In this document: piece by piece, positions 1 through 10,907 of the stretch
Layout of the letters: each line of letters starts with the position of its first letter
How positions within the stretch are numbered: the first letter of the stretch is position 1
Assembly (NCBI GenBank): GCA_963682025.1
Contig: OY821521.1
Location: 114,116,080 to 114,180,079 of the forward strand
Source: Cordilura impudica
Taxonomy: Eukaryota > Arthropoda > Insecta > Diptera > Scathophagidae
Direction: 5' to 3'
DNA: 64,000 nt
The notes under the pieces: model-generated
The model's input: only the letters and a program-made list of their open reading frames with translations
Database searches by the model: none
What the model was told of the DNA's origin: nothing
Translations under genes and position numbers: made by a program

Positions 1-256
1 CAGCTCCTTTAAATCGACAGGTATTTCATACCTCACAAGATAGGACTGTGCTTTTGGGGACAGCAGTGGTGAATATTATTCACCAGGGTACGAAGCTTCG
101 TTTATTTGTGAACGATTGCAAAATCGTTTGAAACTTTCGCCGCATTCTACGAATGCTCAAATTTCAGGTGTTAATCAAGCTGTCTCTTCTACCTCCAGAA
201 AACTTTGTTCTCTTCAAATTGGCTCTCCTATTGATTCATCCATTGTAGTGGAAACT
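1..256 (+). pseudogene. pol: BEL/Pao pol, first part (protease region), split by Gypsy insertion
   Basis: Fragment of a BEL/Pao retrotransposon polyprotein around the retroviral-type aspartic protease. One frame reads DRTVLLGTAVV near 45-80. After a frame change, a second frame reads an ERLQNRLKL-like stretch (about 110-140) and a CSLQIGSP stretch (about 210-230). Both are typical of the DUF1758-type protease region of BEL elements. I do not see the D-S/T-G active-site triad, so the catalytic segment looks deleted. The reading frame stops at the Gypsy LTR and resumes in the same frame at 11,005 once the insert and one AACT duplication are removed. The left end of the element lies outside the window. 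It is a decayed copy and not expected to be functional. Confidence 0.8.
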
Positions 257-1114
257 TGTTATCCTCCTACAGCTGAAACAAAACAAACAAAAAAAAAAAA
301 AACGCGGCTTTGCCTATTCTGTTTTAGCGCTGGCAGGCGCTGTCAATCGACGCCCAAACGGCGTCAATGTAGCTGTGGAGAAAAAGAAAAGAACAAACAA
401 AACCAGATTCCGTACCAGACAGTGCGGCCTCTAGTTTACATCTGCTGCCGTTATGCACTGTCTATTCTTTATTTATACTAAATCTTAAAACTAATTAAAA
501 ATATCTACAACAAAAATTAAAGTAAAAATTGCATTGATAATGTAAGCAAAAAAAATTAATAATAAAAAGAAAACAAACATTAACCATAACTCAATGCAGT
601 TCATGGCCATGGCATACTTAAATAGCTAACTAACCAATAACAAAAAGAAAACAAATAATAATATCGCAAATACCGTGGGAAAAACAAAAAGACATACGTT
701 AACATTTAATATACGCGGAAATTAACAAAAGAAAATTAAGTCAATGTTATTGCTAAAAATTGCAATAACAGAACATTGCGATACAAAAAAAAACTCTAAA
801 AAAAAAGAATACAAACATAAGTAAGATAACGCATGGTAACCGAAAAAAAATAAACAGCACAACACCTGTCAATGCGGAACAATATCGTATTGCTCCACAT
901 TGAAAGTGACAAAAAATTCAAACATAAGCAAATGAGCCAATGTGCGTTACCATGCCAAATTGGGTTGTATGTATGTTTCTTGAAAGAAAACATTTAATAA
1001 TTACGCTCGAGAAAAATCGATCGTTATTAATTAAATGAATTTATATTTCAGTTATGGTTGCTTGCGGTATTATTATTGTTTCTGTTATGTTATATTTTAA
1101 TTGTTATTATTATA

Positions 1115-1150
<36 letters not shown>

Positions 1151-1152
1151 TC

Positions 1153-1188
<36 letters not shown>

Positions 1189-1241
1189 CAATAATCTAAT
1201 CTTATACTAATCTTATACATGTGAAGCCCTGTTTCACAACA
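257..1241 (-). repeat. 3' LTR of Gypsy-1
   Basis: 985-bp direct repeat of 9,993-11,004. It contains an (ATT)n microsatellite at about 1,103-1,189, 87 bp here against about 110 bp in the other LTR; this accounts for most of the length difference. Other differences are scattered single bases (for example near 330, 825 and 1,226). The rest is A-rich and has no credible coding region. The short apparent reading frames here are chance. Confidence 0.95.
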
Positions 1242-1256
1242 TTCCTCCCCCTTTCC
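1242..1256 (-). other. Polypurine tract of Gypsy-1
   Basis: On the minus strand this reads GGAAAGGGGGAGGAA directly against the 3' LTR. That is the expected position and composition of the plus-strand DNA primer used in LTR-retrotransposon reverse transcription. It also fixes the element's orientation as minus. Confidence 0.9.
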
Positions 1257-1319
1257 ACGGAAACGATTCCCAATCGTTTACCAGCGACACTGAACTTGCA
1301 CGCTGCTTCTGCTGCCGCT

Positions 1320-1560
1320 ATTGTTGATTCTGCTGCTGCTGATGATGATGATAATGTTGATGCTGAAGATGATGTTGGTGAAAATGTTGTTGCTGATGAT
1401 AATGATAATGTTGATGCTGAAGATGATGTTGGTGTTGATGATAATGTTGTTGCTGATGATAATGTTGGTGTTAAGGCTGCTGATAATGACCAAACTGATA
1501 AGGACGAATCCGGAACCAATGCTGATGATACTACTAATGACGATGGAGATACTACTAATG
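1320..1560. repeat. Imperfect trinucleotide-periodic low-complexity tract
   Basis: Runs of GAT, GAA, GTT and GCT triplets with a higher-order repeat: a block of about 60 bp ending in GATGATGTTGGTG recurs near 1,365, 1,430 and 1,440-1,470. One plus frame would encode an Asp-rich peptide and the minus strand a Ser/Thr-rich one. Both follow from the repeat. It lies in the 3' untranslated part of Gypsy-1, just upstream of the polypurine tract in element orientation. Confidence 0.8.
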
Positions 1561-2740
1561 ACGATAATTTCGACAGTCGCTGTCTGGTTTACTGATCGGG
1601 CACCACAATGCGTCTTTTTACTCTAGCATGTGCATGACCGCTAACTTTCACCTCGTCGCATATAACCATTCCTGCGATTCGATTCCAATACTACACCATG
1701 ACAATCGTTGGCCTGTTGCTTCATAAAACGGATTCTTGGCCACCTTCTTCGTAAACAAAATTACTTTGGCTGGCCGCTTCGTAAAACAAATGTTGGCCTG
1801 TCACTTGGATGACGGCATTGGGGACAGTACTTTCAGCAACGGATTGTTAATTTCCCGTTAGTCAATTGGTGCTTATTGTGGTATTCAACATAAGATCTGA
1901 GCACTCCCCTGATCACCTTCAATGATGAAACTTGTCGCAAACGGTGATCCAAGGCGAAAACCGAAAATTTTAAAATGATTCGCAATGATGCAAATGGTTA
2001 CGTCATCGCCACAGGAATCGGCTTGCTGCTTTGCCAAACGGATATAGTTCGCATATAGAATTCTCGATGGATTCGTTCGCAATTCGCCCTTGCATTTGGG
2101 GTTGGATCATCAGCTCCGTACAGGCATTCATCCCTATGTCTGTCATGTGGCCACCCATCAGACCTGTCAGCCTACTGCTTCTAGCTGCTTTCTTGATGAT
2201 TGTTGATCAGCATCGCTCTCAGTGGACTTGGGTCGGAATTCCCTAACTCTACTAATATATAATAAAAATTGGAGTATTTTATCTATTGAATGATTAACTA
2301 ACTATACGTATATTTTCTTCTCACATTTCAGTACAATATTTCCTTTTTCCAATAACTTTGTTTTCTAATAATTTTCAAAATTTAATTTGGGAATATTCCC
2401 CGTCGTTCACCTAGCTTAAATACTTAGTTTTAAATATAATTGTTTTTTTTTTTTTTCTTTTTATGTATGTTAATATATATATATATTTTTTTTTTTTTTT
2501 TTGTGAAATATGTATAGTTTTTTTTTTCTAATTAAATATGTATGTTTAATCTTTATATCTTTTGAAATATATTGCTCTCAATATGTGTATGCTTAGAGCA
2601 TATTTTAATGTATCTTCTTTTTTTTTAACAAAATATATTATTTCTTTTTTCTAAATATGTATTCATATTTTCCTTTTTTTTATATGTAGGTTAATATGTA
2701 TATATATATTTTAAATAAGTAGTTTTTTTTTTTTTAAATA
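1561..2740 (-). other. Non-coding 3' region of Gypsy-1
   Basis: About 1.2 kb between the low-complexity tract and the T-rich repeat zone. Neither strand shows a long open frame or a motif I recognise, and I find no env-like fusion protein or transmembrane segment. From about 2,430 it becomes strongly T-rich on the plus strand, with TATA-type dinucleotide runs. Confidence 0.6.
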
Positions 2741-2748
2741 GTATGTAT

Positions 2749-3090
2749 GAGGAGACCTCCCATTTTTTTTTATTCTTATTACTCTTTTCTTTTTTACGGA
2801 GGGGGCCTCCCATCTTTTCTTATTGTTTTTTTTTTTTTTTTTTTCATACTTATATATATTTTTTTTTTTCAACCATATTTTTTTATGTGGGGAGTCTTCT
2901 CTTTTAATTTTTTTTTTTTTTTTTTTTTAGGTGAGGAGAACTCCCATCTTTTCTCATTATTATTATATATATTTTTTTTCTTCTTTTTCAATCGTTTTTA
3001 GTTTTAAAACGTGAGGAATCTCCCATCTTTTCTCGTTATTAATATATATATTATTTTTTTTTACATGGGGAGATTTCCCATCTTTTCTTA
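2749..3090. repeat. Six dispersed copies of a palindromic GGGAGAtyTCCC-type motif
   Basis: Cores begin near 2,751, 2,801, 2,889, 2,935, 3,013 and 3,066, at spacings of about 45-90 bp, separated by poly-T and TA runs. Each has a near-palindrome such as GGAGACCTCC, GGGGGCCTCC or GGGGAGATTTCCC, usually followed by CATCTTTTCT. Five of the six match the degenerate kappaB consensus GGRDNNHHBS by eye; the copy at 2,889 does not. The array lies in the 3' region of Gypsy-1 between pol and the polypurine tract. A regulatory role is inference only; slippage-driven expansion is the alternative. Confidence 0.7.
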
Positions 3091-3130
3091 TTATTATTTT
3101 TTTTTTCTGTTCTTTTTAATATATTCTCTT

Positions 3131-3899
3131 ATATATAATTTCTCCTCCATCAGAGTGTCCGCTGCATCCGAAAAGTATCTCGTGGCCTCGTCGGCCCAAC
3201 CTTAGGAGTGCGGCGACCATCCAGACGACTCCAAATTCCAGTTATCTCCAACCTATGCTAAAAGAAAAATTTCATAGGGGAAAAAAAAAATACTCAACTA
3301 AAATAAAATAAATAAAGCATTTTTCCCTAACAGCAGCACTGTTCCTATCTAAGAAACCAGCAAGCCGACCCATCGGTGGTCCGACCGAAATCATATCTTA
3401 GCCCCCTTGTATACACATGTCCAACCTAAAATTTCCAAAACACTTCAAAATAAATAACAAATTAAGGCACGTGTCCTTCCTAGACACTGCCACCCATATA
3501 AGGCATGACCGCACACAACGCGTCATCCTTCTCTGCAGCAGAACGGTTTCCTGTTGCATTCCGCAAACCGGAACCGGGCCACTGTGAGGCTATTCTCGGC
3601 AAAAACCCTCCCCACAGTGTATGCCGCGAATTTTGCGAGACTCACTTCTGACTCCCCTACCAGGTTCATCCCTTTGAACCATTCTCTACTACTGAGGTAT
3701 GCCCGCTACACATTGCGTCACCCTCCATATAAACAAAACTGAGGCTTCCTGGTGGGAGACACTTGTCGGCGGGTTTCGCGTAAACCCCCAACCTTCCCCT
3801 CACCACCTCAAATACACAATTACTAAAATATACAACAAAACAAAACCTTCATCATGGACATGTGTATTAAATGGAATGATTTCAGACCAAATAATGCGA
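3131..3899 (-). other. Sequence between Gypsy-1 pol end and the T-rich repeats
   Basis: Mixed-composition sequence with no long open frame on either strand. It has higher GC content than its surroundings (about 3,140-3,240 and 3,480-3,680), so it may derive from a formerly coding or leader segment, but I recognise no protein family. Confidence 0.5.
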
Positions 3900-5004
3900 T
3901 CACTGGTGGAACGCCCGTAAATGGTTATTATGCCACTTACGATTCTTCCCCTTTATGCGCACCGTGGACGTTACCGGACTGTTTACCCCAACTATCTCAT
4001 AAGGTCCAGTCCAAATGGGTGAAAACTTATTTTTCCTGGTGTTGTTCCTAACAAGCACCCTATCACCTACTGCAAAGGACACAGCATTTACCTTCCTGTC
4101 ATAAGCCTTTTTCGACAACAACTTAGCCCTCGTCTGATTCTTTCGCACTAGTTCATGCGAGCGCTGTATCTGATATTTAAGGATCTTGTTTGGGTCATCC
4201 GTATTGGTGTACATTTTTTATGTACACCAATACGGTGTAAGTCGATGTCGAAACCGTATAATGTCTTAAATGGGGTCTGCCCCGTAGATGAATGTACAGT
4301 GTTGTTGTGCACATGCATAGACGGTGCCAGCCATTGGTCCCAATTGCTTCCATCCTCATTGACGAAGCTCCTCAAGTACTCCGCCAAAGGACGGTGACTC
4401 CTTTCCAATGAGACGTTTGCCTGCGGGTGATATGGAGTGATGTTCAATTTCTTGACCCCTAACAGCCTACAGGTATCAGAAAATACCTTTGACATGAAAT
4501 TTGTCCCATTGTCCGTGACCAGCATGCTTGGAACACCGTACTTAGCTATAATTTCGTTAAAGAAAATTTTCGCCACAGTACTAGCCTCCCCATCCGGCAT
4601 TGCTGCGCACAACATGAATTTCGAAAAATCATCTTGAAAAGTCAATATCAATTTGTTACCCGTAGTGCTTTCAGGGAGAAGTCCCACCATATCCATATTA
4701 CCTTCTGAAAAGGTCGACTAGGAGTATCCGTGAGGACCATCGGCATAAACGTTTTCTTGGCACTCTTATTTTGCTGACATTTAACGCACTTCTTCACATA
4801 TTGTTTAATATCCCTGTGCATGCCGACCCAGCGAAATTGCCTCCTTATCCTTTTAACGGTCGCCTGCACACCCACGTGACCGCCCAAAGGACTATCGTGA
4901 AAATCCTTTAACACTGTCATTAACATCGCTTGGTCCTTTTTCACTACTCTCTTTGTTCCCGCTGTGAATCTCTTTGTCCTTCTCGTGACCTGAGCTCCCC
5001 GCAT
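3900..5004 (-). pseudogene. pol: Gypsy-1 integrase (pol C-terminal part), frameshifted
   Basis: Integrase inserts the reverse-transcribed element DNA into the genome. Three overlapping frames carry it. 5,004-4,648 has the zinc-binding HHCC domain (FHDSPLGGH followed by KKCVKCQQNK). 4,696-4,148 has the catalytic core, with aspartates in MDMVGL and VTDNGTNF and the glutamate in SLERSHR. 4,214-3,900 has the basic C-terminal region (GDRVLVRNNTRKNK, WTGPYEIV). Frame changes occur near 4,990, 4,690 and 4,200. The last coincides with a 16-bp perfect foldback at 4,199-4,235, which interrupts the protein. All catalytic residues remain visible but the protein cannot be made in one piece. Confidence 0.88.
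4199..4235. repeat. Perfect foldback (16-bp arms, 5-nt loop) inside integrase
   Basis: Arms 4,199-4,214 (CCGTATTGGTGTACAT) and 4,220-4,235 are exact reverse complements around a TTTTT loop. The position coincides with the frame change between the integrase core and its C-terminal region, so one arm appears to be a templated inverted insertion. A DNA-polymerase strand switch or a cloning/assembly artefact could produce it. Confidence 0.9.
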
Positions 5005-6100
5005 GTTTTTTTCCTTCGCCCTTCGACACGGCCCTAGTTTTAACCATCAGTATTTCCTCCGTCGAATATGGTATCCTGCTGAGTGCATCCGCATTCTGAT
5101 TCTTCTTGCCCGGCTTGTACCAGATTTCAAAATCATATTCTGACAGCTTATGTCTAAAACGCGCCAACCTTGAAGTTTGATCCTTCAAGTTCGCAATGCC
5201 TTTCAGCGGTTGATGATCGGTAAAAATCTTAAAGTGCCGACCCAGCAAGTATGGCCGGAAATTTTTCACCGCCCATACGATTGCCAGAAACTCCTTCTCT
5301 ATCGTGGAGTATCGAGTTTCCGCCCCATTCAACGCTCGGCTTGCAAACGCAATGGGCCGATCACCCCCGCCACTATCTTGGGAAAGAACTGCTCCTATCG
5401 CTCCACCGCTAGCATCCGTGGTCAACACGAAAGGTTTTGAAAAATCAGGGTATGCCAAAACTGGAGGCGACATTATCGCCTTTTTAAGCTCCTCGAAGGC
5501 ACGCTGGCAGCCTGGTGTCCAATTGAACGCATGATCCTTGCGAAGCAATTTATTTATTGGCAAGGCAATGTTGGCCGTCCCGGGAATGAACTTACGGTAA
5601 TAATTTACCAGTCCTAAAAACGATTGCACTTCCTTTTTGTTCCTTGGTGGCGGAAAATCCTTAACGCATTTCACCTTTTCTGGGTCGGGAAGCGCTCCAT
5701 TCTCCGAACACTTATGGCCCAAATACACTATTTCCCGCCTCAGCAAGTTACATTTCTCCGTTTTTACCTTTAAATTATTTTCCTTCAACAGCTGCAGCAC
5801 TTTACATAGCCTTGAGTCGTGTTCGGCCAGACTACTACCATATATGACAATATCGTCCAAATATACAAAACATTCAATGCCCTGAAGACCTGTTAGCACA
5901 TGATTCATTAATCTTTGGAAGGTTGCCGCCGCGCCTGTTAATCCGAAGGGCATCCTATTAAACTCAAAATAACCCAACGCCGTACTGAATGCTGTTTTTT
6001 CTTTGTCCTGTTTATCCATTTCCACCTGATGATAACCACTGGCCAAATCCAACGTGGAAAAATATCTACTGCTGCCCAACTGGTCCAAAATTTCATCCAT
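4892..6100 (-). pseudogene. pol: Gypsy-1 reverse transcriptase and RNase H
   Basis: A 402-residue open stretch on the minus strand. The RT part contains TLDLASGYHQV (first metal-binding Asp), MPFGLTGAAATFQRLM and the catalytic YLDDIVIYG box at about 5,837-5,863. A thumb/connection segment follows (FLGLVNYYRKFIPG). RNase H begins at VLTTDASGGAIGAVLSQ and continues through IEKEFLAIVWAV, FTDHQPL and NADALSRI. The protein would copy element RNA into DNA and degrade the RNA template inside cytoplasmic particles. It is separated from the preceding pol segment by a stop (6,267-6,269) and a frame change near 6,100-6,135, so the polyprotein is broken although this domain is uninterrupted. Confidence 0.92.
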
Positions 6101-6266
6101 CCTTGGAATGGGAAATACCTGCTTCAGAGTTCAGTTTACGAAAGTCTACCACCAGTCGCCAGCTCTTGGTCCCTGCCTTCGACGACTTCTTTGGAACCAA
6201 TAGTAATGGCGAATTCCACGGTGACACGCTATGTGAAATTATGCCATCGTCCTGGAGCTTCTGGAC

Positions 6267-7370
6267 CTACCGATTAATTTCCTCACGATGAATCTGAGGT
6301 AACCTATACTGCTTCTGATTAATCGGCAGCTGTCCAGGCTGCACGGGAATTTTATGCTTTACCATATTCGTGCAAGATAGTTTATCACCCTCTAACCAAA
6401 AGATATCATGGTACGTAGCGCATATCGCCTGAATGGACGACATTTCCTCACTATTCAAGTCGACATCGGTCTTTATTGTGGCCATTATACTACTAACCCT
6501 CTCCTTGACATCTACCTCCTGCACGTGCGTCACCAAACCCGCACCTGGATCTTTAAAATTTACTAATCCACTGAATTTTGGCACAGACCCATCCTTTAGG
6601 TAGTAGTCAACCTCAGTCGAATTCAGAATGGGCGCTTTCACCACCCCATCCTTTACGTTGGTTAGCGCGGCCCCTAGATATACTCCTGGCGACAATTCTT
6701 GCTTCTCCACGACCACTGTAGTATGTTTAGTATTGATCCCCATGGTTCCAATAGACACTGTCCTAGCCTTCGCCACTATGGTTTTCTCCACAATATTTAC
6801 TGCCCCCGAACCCGTGGCCTCCCTCAAAGAAACCAGAGGTAAGTTCCACTCACCTCCATTCGAGTACAGTTTCAGAGAAAGATTAATCGTATCAGTGACG
6901 GAGCGTCCCCATAGATTATCGCGACCTAAAATACCATCTCCCGGCAAATTATCATGCTTATCCACACAATGCATATCGAACCCCAATTCGGCGATGTCCG
7001 AATGCTTAATCCTGACTAACCCTATAGTTCTGGAGAATCCTCTGAATGCTCCTCGCAGGTCCTTTACCACCGTCCCGTCCACACTAATATCCCCCGTAAG
7101 ACTGCTGTCCTTTACCAGGCTGGTGTCTGCCCCTGTATCCACTAATAAATTCAGACACCCAGTCTTTGCCCAAGCACATGGCAATCTTACAAACACCGAA
7201 TCTGCGTAACTACACCTAGCTGAAATCCCCCCTATATTCATATCCGACCCCGTAATGGGTCCTACCTCAGCCGCCTTTGCAGATTCCGATGTTACCAACG
7301 GTATTAGACTTTCGCGTGATCGAGTCGGTGGCCCTGCCCGTTTCCCGACACATTTCTCCCCTGTGTGCAT
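6267..7370 (-). pseudogene. pol: Gypsy-1 protease and start of reverse transcriptase
   Basis: A 367-residue open stretch in the -1 frame relative to gag, overlapping it by 67 nt. The retropepsin active site LLVDTGADTSLV is at about residues 75-86. A linker follows, then the RT N-terminus (MVKHKIPVQPGQLP, YRLPQIHREEIN). A single nonsense codon ends the frame at 6,267-6,269, and homologous RT sequence continues beyond it. The likely expression route is ribosomal frameshifting from gag at 7,340-7,346. The protease would process Gag and Gag-Pol in the particle. Confidence 0.88.
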
Positions 7371-8978
7371 TGCCTACCAAAATGTCCCTCCTTGCCGCAA
7401 TTATAGCATTTCCCTTTTGGTCTCGAACCTCCAGGTTGCCCTCTCTCCATCGTCGAGGGTCCCCTACCACAGCTCCTACCTGGCTCATGGCCGTATATGC
7501 TACATTCAACACAATATGGGGTAATTTTCCTCGTCCAGCATACATCACGAGTGTGTCCCGCCCGTTGACAGAACGAACAGGGCGGTGCTTTGTATGCATT
7601 GCCACTTGACCCAGTATTATTGTATGCATTGCCAATTGACCCAGTATTATTGTATGCCGTACCACTTGGCCCAGCATTATTGTATGCCGTACCACTTGAC
7701 CCAGCATTACTGTATGCCGTACCACTTGACCCAGTATTGTTGAGCGGAGCTGCCTTATCTGCCTCCGACCTGCGCAACAACTGTTCTACGGCTTCCACGA
7801 GACCCGAGACTGGATCCTCGCGGGTGTACTCCTCGTTTAAGTTTACACCCCTTAACGGAGGATCATCCCCTCGCCAAAGAGTTGCCTGAGCCGCCAGTGC
7901 TTCAATCAAGAGATCGTCCAACTTACATGAGCTGCTTGCCAACATCCTACCACGCAGCATTGGATCCCTCAGGCCAGATGTGAATGCTGATTTTACCTTT
8001 CTTTCTATCTCAATAGTCATTATCTCGTCCATTCTCCATTTATAGTTTTCATCTAGTATGGCATGAGCTGTTGCTGCTAATGTCTGAAGACGCCTAGCAA
8101 ACTGTCTTACATCCTCATCCCTCCTTTGGCAGGCTTCATATAGCTCCCTTAGCACCGAGTCAAGCGACCTACTCTTTAAATATGTTGACTTTACAATTGC
8201 CAACAACTCATCTACTGACGTAAAAGTACGTAACCTCACCAACTGGTATGCATCCCCGTAAAGCCTCTGTTTCACAATTTCCAAATATTCTTCCACCTTT
8301 TCCGGCGGTACCCCTTTCGCCGCCAACCTACATCCATCAATGAATTTATACACTTCTGTTTGCAGGCTTGGCGATGGCTCGCCGTCGAACGTAGGCACTA
8401 ACGCCTTGACCGTTTTCAGAATATCCTGGGAGGACATCATCTGTGTTGGCTGTTGCCCCCTAGGCTCCTTATGGTACAGATCCCCCGTCTGTATACTGCG
8501 CTCTTGTTGTGCTAAACGTAGCTGACCCTGCAACTCGGAAACTCTCCTATTGGCATCCTCGAGGTCCTCGAACTCTAATCTTCTGACCGAGGACGCGCCT
8601 GTACCCGATATTGTCCTCCGTAGGGCCTCGTTCTCTTTGTCTAAAATCTCGGCCTCGTTTAGATTCTCCTGAATTTCGTTCTTAAGTCTCTTGTTTTGAT
8701 TTTGGAGAGCCTCCAATTCTTCCTTCAGCTCCAAGATCTTCCCGGTATTACACTCCTCTTGAGTTTCAACCAACCGGCACAACTCCTCTAGCACTAGATC
8801 GGCCTCTTCCAATCTAGTGATTTTCCAGGTACCGTCAACCTTAGCCTTTATGAGATGAAAATTCTCCTGACCGACGTCTGACCTCACCCCAAAGCCTTTC
8901 GAGGAAGTAATCCGTCTTTGCCCTGAAGTCCGCTAGCAGCTGTTTCGCTTGTTCTAATTCGACCAGTGTTTGCTCCAT
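7304..8978 (-). CDS. gag: Gypsy-1 Gag polyprotein
   Basis: Structural protein that forms the retrotransposon particle and packages element RNA. A 527-residue open frame runs 8,887-7,304. Homologous-looking coding continues upstream to an ATG at 8,978 in another frame (start MEQTLVELEQ), so a one-base indel near 8,885-8,895 probably separates the true N-terminus. Residues about 28-92 are a heptad-rich coiled coil (LEELCRL...LKEELEALQNQNKRL), and the middle is a capsid-like helical region. The C-terminal part carries a Gly/Ser/Asn repeat (five 10-residue units), then three CCHC knuckles: CSFCQRAGHTRDVC, CVECSIYGHEPGRSC and CYNCGKEGHFGRQC. The stop lies 67 nt inside the pol frame. Confidence 0.88.
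7340..7346 (-). promoter_or_regulatory. Candidate -1 ribosomal frameshift site (G GGA AAC)
   Basis: On the minus strand this reads GGGAAAC. In the gag frame it is split as G GGA AAC, and slipping back one base enters exactly the pol frame. It lies inside the 67-nt gag/pol overlap (7,304-7,370). The heptamer fits the X XXY YYZ rule known from retroviral gag-pro/pol junctions. I could not verify a downstream RNA structure. Confidence 0.75.
7591..7740 (-). repeat. Five perfect-length 30-bp tandem repeats inside gag
   Basis: Exactly five consecutive 30-bp units begin at 7,591, 7,621, 7,651, 7,681 and 7,711. They keep the gag frame and encode variants of NNTGSSGTAY just before the zinc knuckles. 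Units differ by one to four bases. The result is a flexible, length-variable linker. Confidence 0.95.
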
Positions 8979-9975
8979 ACGAATTTACCAACCCAGTGCC
9001 TACTAAACCGTAAAATAACTGATCTTTATAGCTCTAAATAAAACAAAAACAGAAAAAAATTATATCGCTTTGATTGCTAAAACTAAATGTTGAAAAAAAA
9101 AAAATAAAAACAATAAAATCTGAGAGTAACAAACCAACCTATAATTAAACATTCATCTGTAATTTAAAAATAACGGAAATTCATCAATAACCTAATTTTC
9201 ACAAATAATTAAAAAAAAAAAAACAATCAGACCACTTACATAAAAATAATGCGCTTTCGAACAAACATATTCATAATTAAAATCAAAATCCCAATAAAAT
9301 TAAAACTCAATTAAATATATTGCAAAAAAAAATAAAAACCCATAAATATTCAAACTCATAAATTTTCAAACCCTACTCGCAACCCATATTTAATATATGT
9401 GATAAAATAAAATATAAAATATATGATAAAATTACGCAATAAAAATAAAAATCAACTTTAAGACCATTCCCTGACTAAACATAAAAAAATGAACAAAATC
9501 CAAATTAAAGACGATCCCAAATTTGTTAAAGAAACAAAACAAAAAAAAAAAATATATATATATTTAATCTATCTGATAAATCAAAACTAAATTAAAATAC
9601 ACGCAAAAATTAAAACGCATGCAATATCCTCTAAAACAATCTATAAACCAAAACAATCCATTGAAATGCACATTTCCAAAAACAATAAAGTAGTAACAAA
9701 CTAAACACAAAATAAAATATTATTCTCCAAACGAATCCAATAATCTAAAAATTAATCGACCCGAAAACTAAAATAAATAAAACAACCTAAGACAATTAAC
9801 TACCTACACCTGGTAAATAGTACAATAAAACAAATAATTAATTATCCTAACAACGAACGATTTTAATGTTAACCAATAATGTTGGCGTTATATCCTCACA
9901 ACTAACTCCCTACACCTGATACATAAAAAAAAATCAAATAATTAATAAAAACAAGGAACGATTTTTGGTCCGAAG
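8979..9975 (-). other. Gypsy-1 5' leader
   Basis: About 1 kb of A/T-rich sequence between the primer-binding site and gag, with no long open frame on either strand. This is the place for packaging signals and any internal ribosome entry, but I see no specific motif. Confidence 0.7.
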
Positions 9976-9988
9976 ACCGGCTGCGCCA
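9976..9988 (-). other. Primer-binding site of Gypsy-1 (tRNA-Ser-like)
   Basis: On the minus strand TGGCGCAGCCGGT lies 4 nt after the 5' LTR. It starts with the TGG expected for a site complementary to a tRNA CCA end. It resembles the serine-tRNA sites of 17.6/297-type elements (TGGCGCAGTCGG), differing by one base that could match another serine isoacceptor. The tRNA identity is from memory of family patterns, not a search. Confidence 0.75.
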
Positions 9989-9992
9989 TTAA

Positions 9993-10839
9993 TGTTATCC
10001 TCCTACAGCTGAAACAAAACAAACAGAAAAAAAAAAAAAACGCGGCTTTGCCTATTCTGTTTTAGCGCTGGCAGGCGATGTCAATCGACGCCCAAACGGC
10101 GTCAATGTAGCTGTGGAGAAAAAGAAAAGAACAAACAAAACCAGATTCCGTACCAGACAGTGCGGCCTCTAGTTTACATCTGCTGCCGTTATGCACTGTC
10201 TATTCTTTATTTATACTAAATCTTAAAACTAATTAAAAATATCTACAACAAAAATTAAAGTAAAAATTGCATTGATAATGTAAGCAAAAAAAAATTAATA
10301 ATAAAAAGAAAACAAACATTAACCATAACTCAATGCAGTTCATGGCCATGGCATACTTAAATAGCTAACTAACCAATAACAAAAAGAAAACAAATAATAA
10401 TATCGCAAATACCGTGGGAAAAACAAAAAGACATACGTTAACATTTAATATACGCGGAAATTAACAAAAGAAAATTAAGTCAATGTTATTGCTAAAAATT
10501 GCAATAACAGAACATTGCGATACAAAAAAAAACTCTAAAAAAAAAGAATACAAACATAAGTAAGCCAACGCATGGTAACCGAAAAAAAATAAACAGCACA
10601 ACACCTGTCAATGCGGAACAATATCGTATTGCTCCACATTGAAAGTGACAAAAAATTCAAACATAAGCAAATGAGCCAATGTGCGTTACCATGCCAAATT
10701 GGGTTGTATGTATGTTTCTTGAAAGAAAACATTTAATAATTACGCTCGAGAAAAATCGATCGTTATTAATTAAATGAATTTATATTTCAGTTATGGTTGC
10801 TTGCGGTATTATTATTGTTTCTGTTATGTTATATTTTAA

Positions 10840-10907
<68 letters not shown>

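Noticed and set aside
116..481. 121-codon open frame at the window start
   Set aside because: Chimera of BEL protease sequence (to 256) and the Gypsy-1 LTR; not one gene.
1103..1189. Regular ATT array considered as a CRISPR-like or satellite structure
   Set aside because: Simple trinucleotide microsatellite inside an LTR, repeated in the partner LTR; no spacers.
1221..1595. Plus-strand open frame encoding an Asp/Ala/Val-rich acidic protein
   Set aside because: Product of the GAT/GTT trinucleotide-like repeat in the untranslated region of Gypsy-1; the opposite strand gives an equally open Ser/Thr-rich frame.
2747..3205. Phe-rich hydrophobic open frames that look like membrane proteins
   Set aside because: They are translations of poly-T and TA runs; no start context, no conserved motif.
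9976..9988. tRNA gene
   Set aside because: Only the 13-nt complement of a tRNA 3' end, in the position of a primer-binding site; no cloverleaf.
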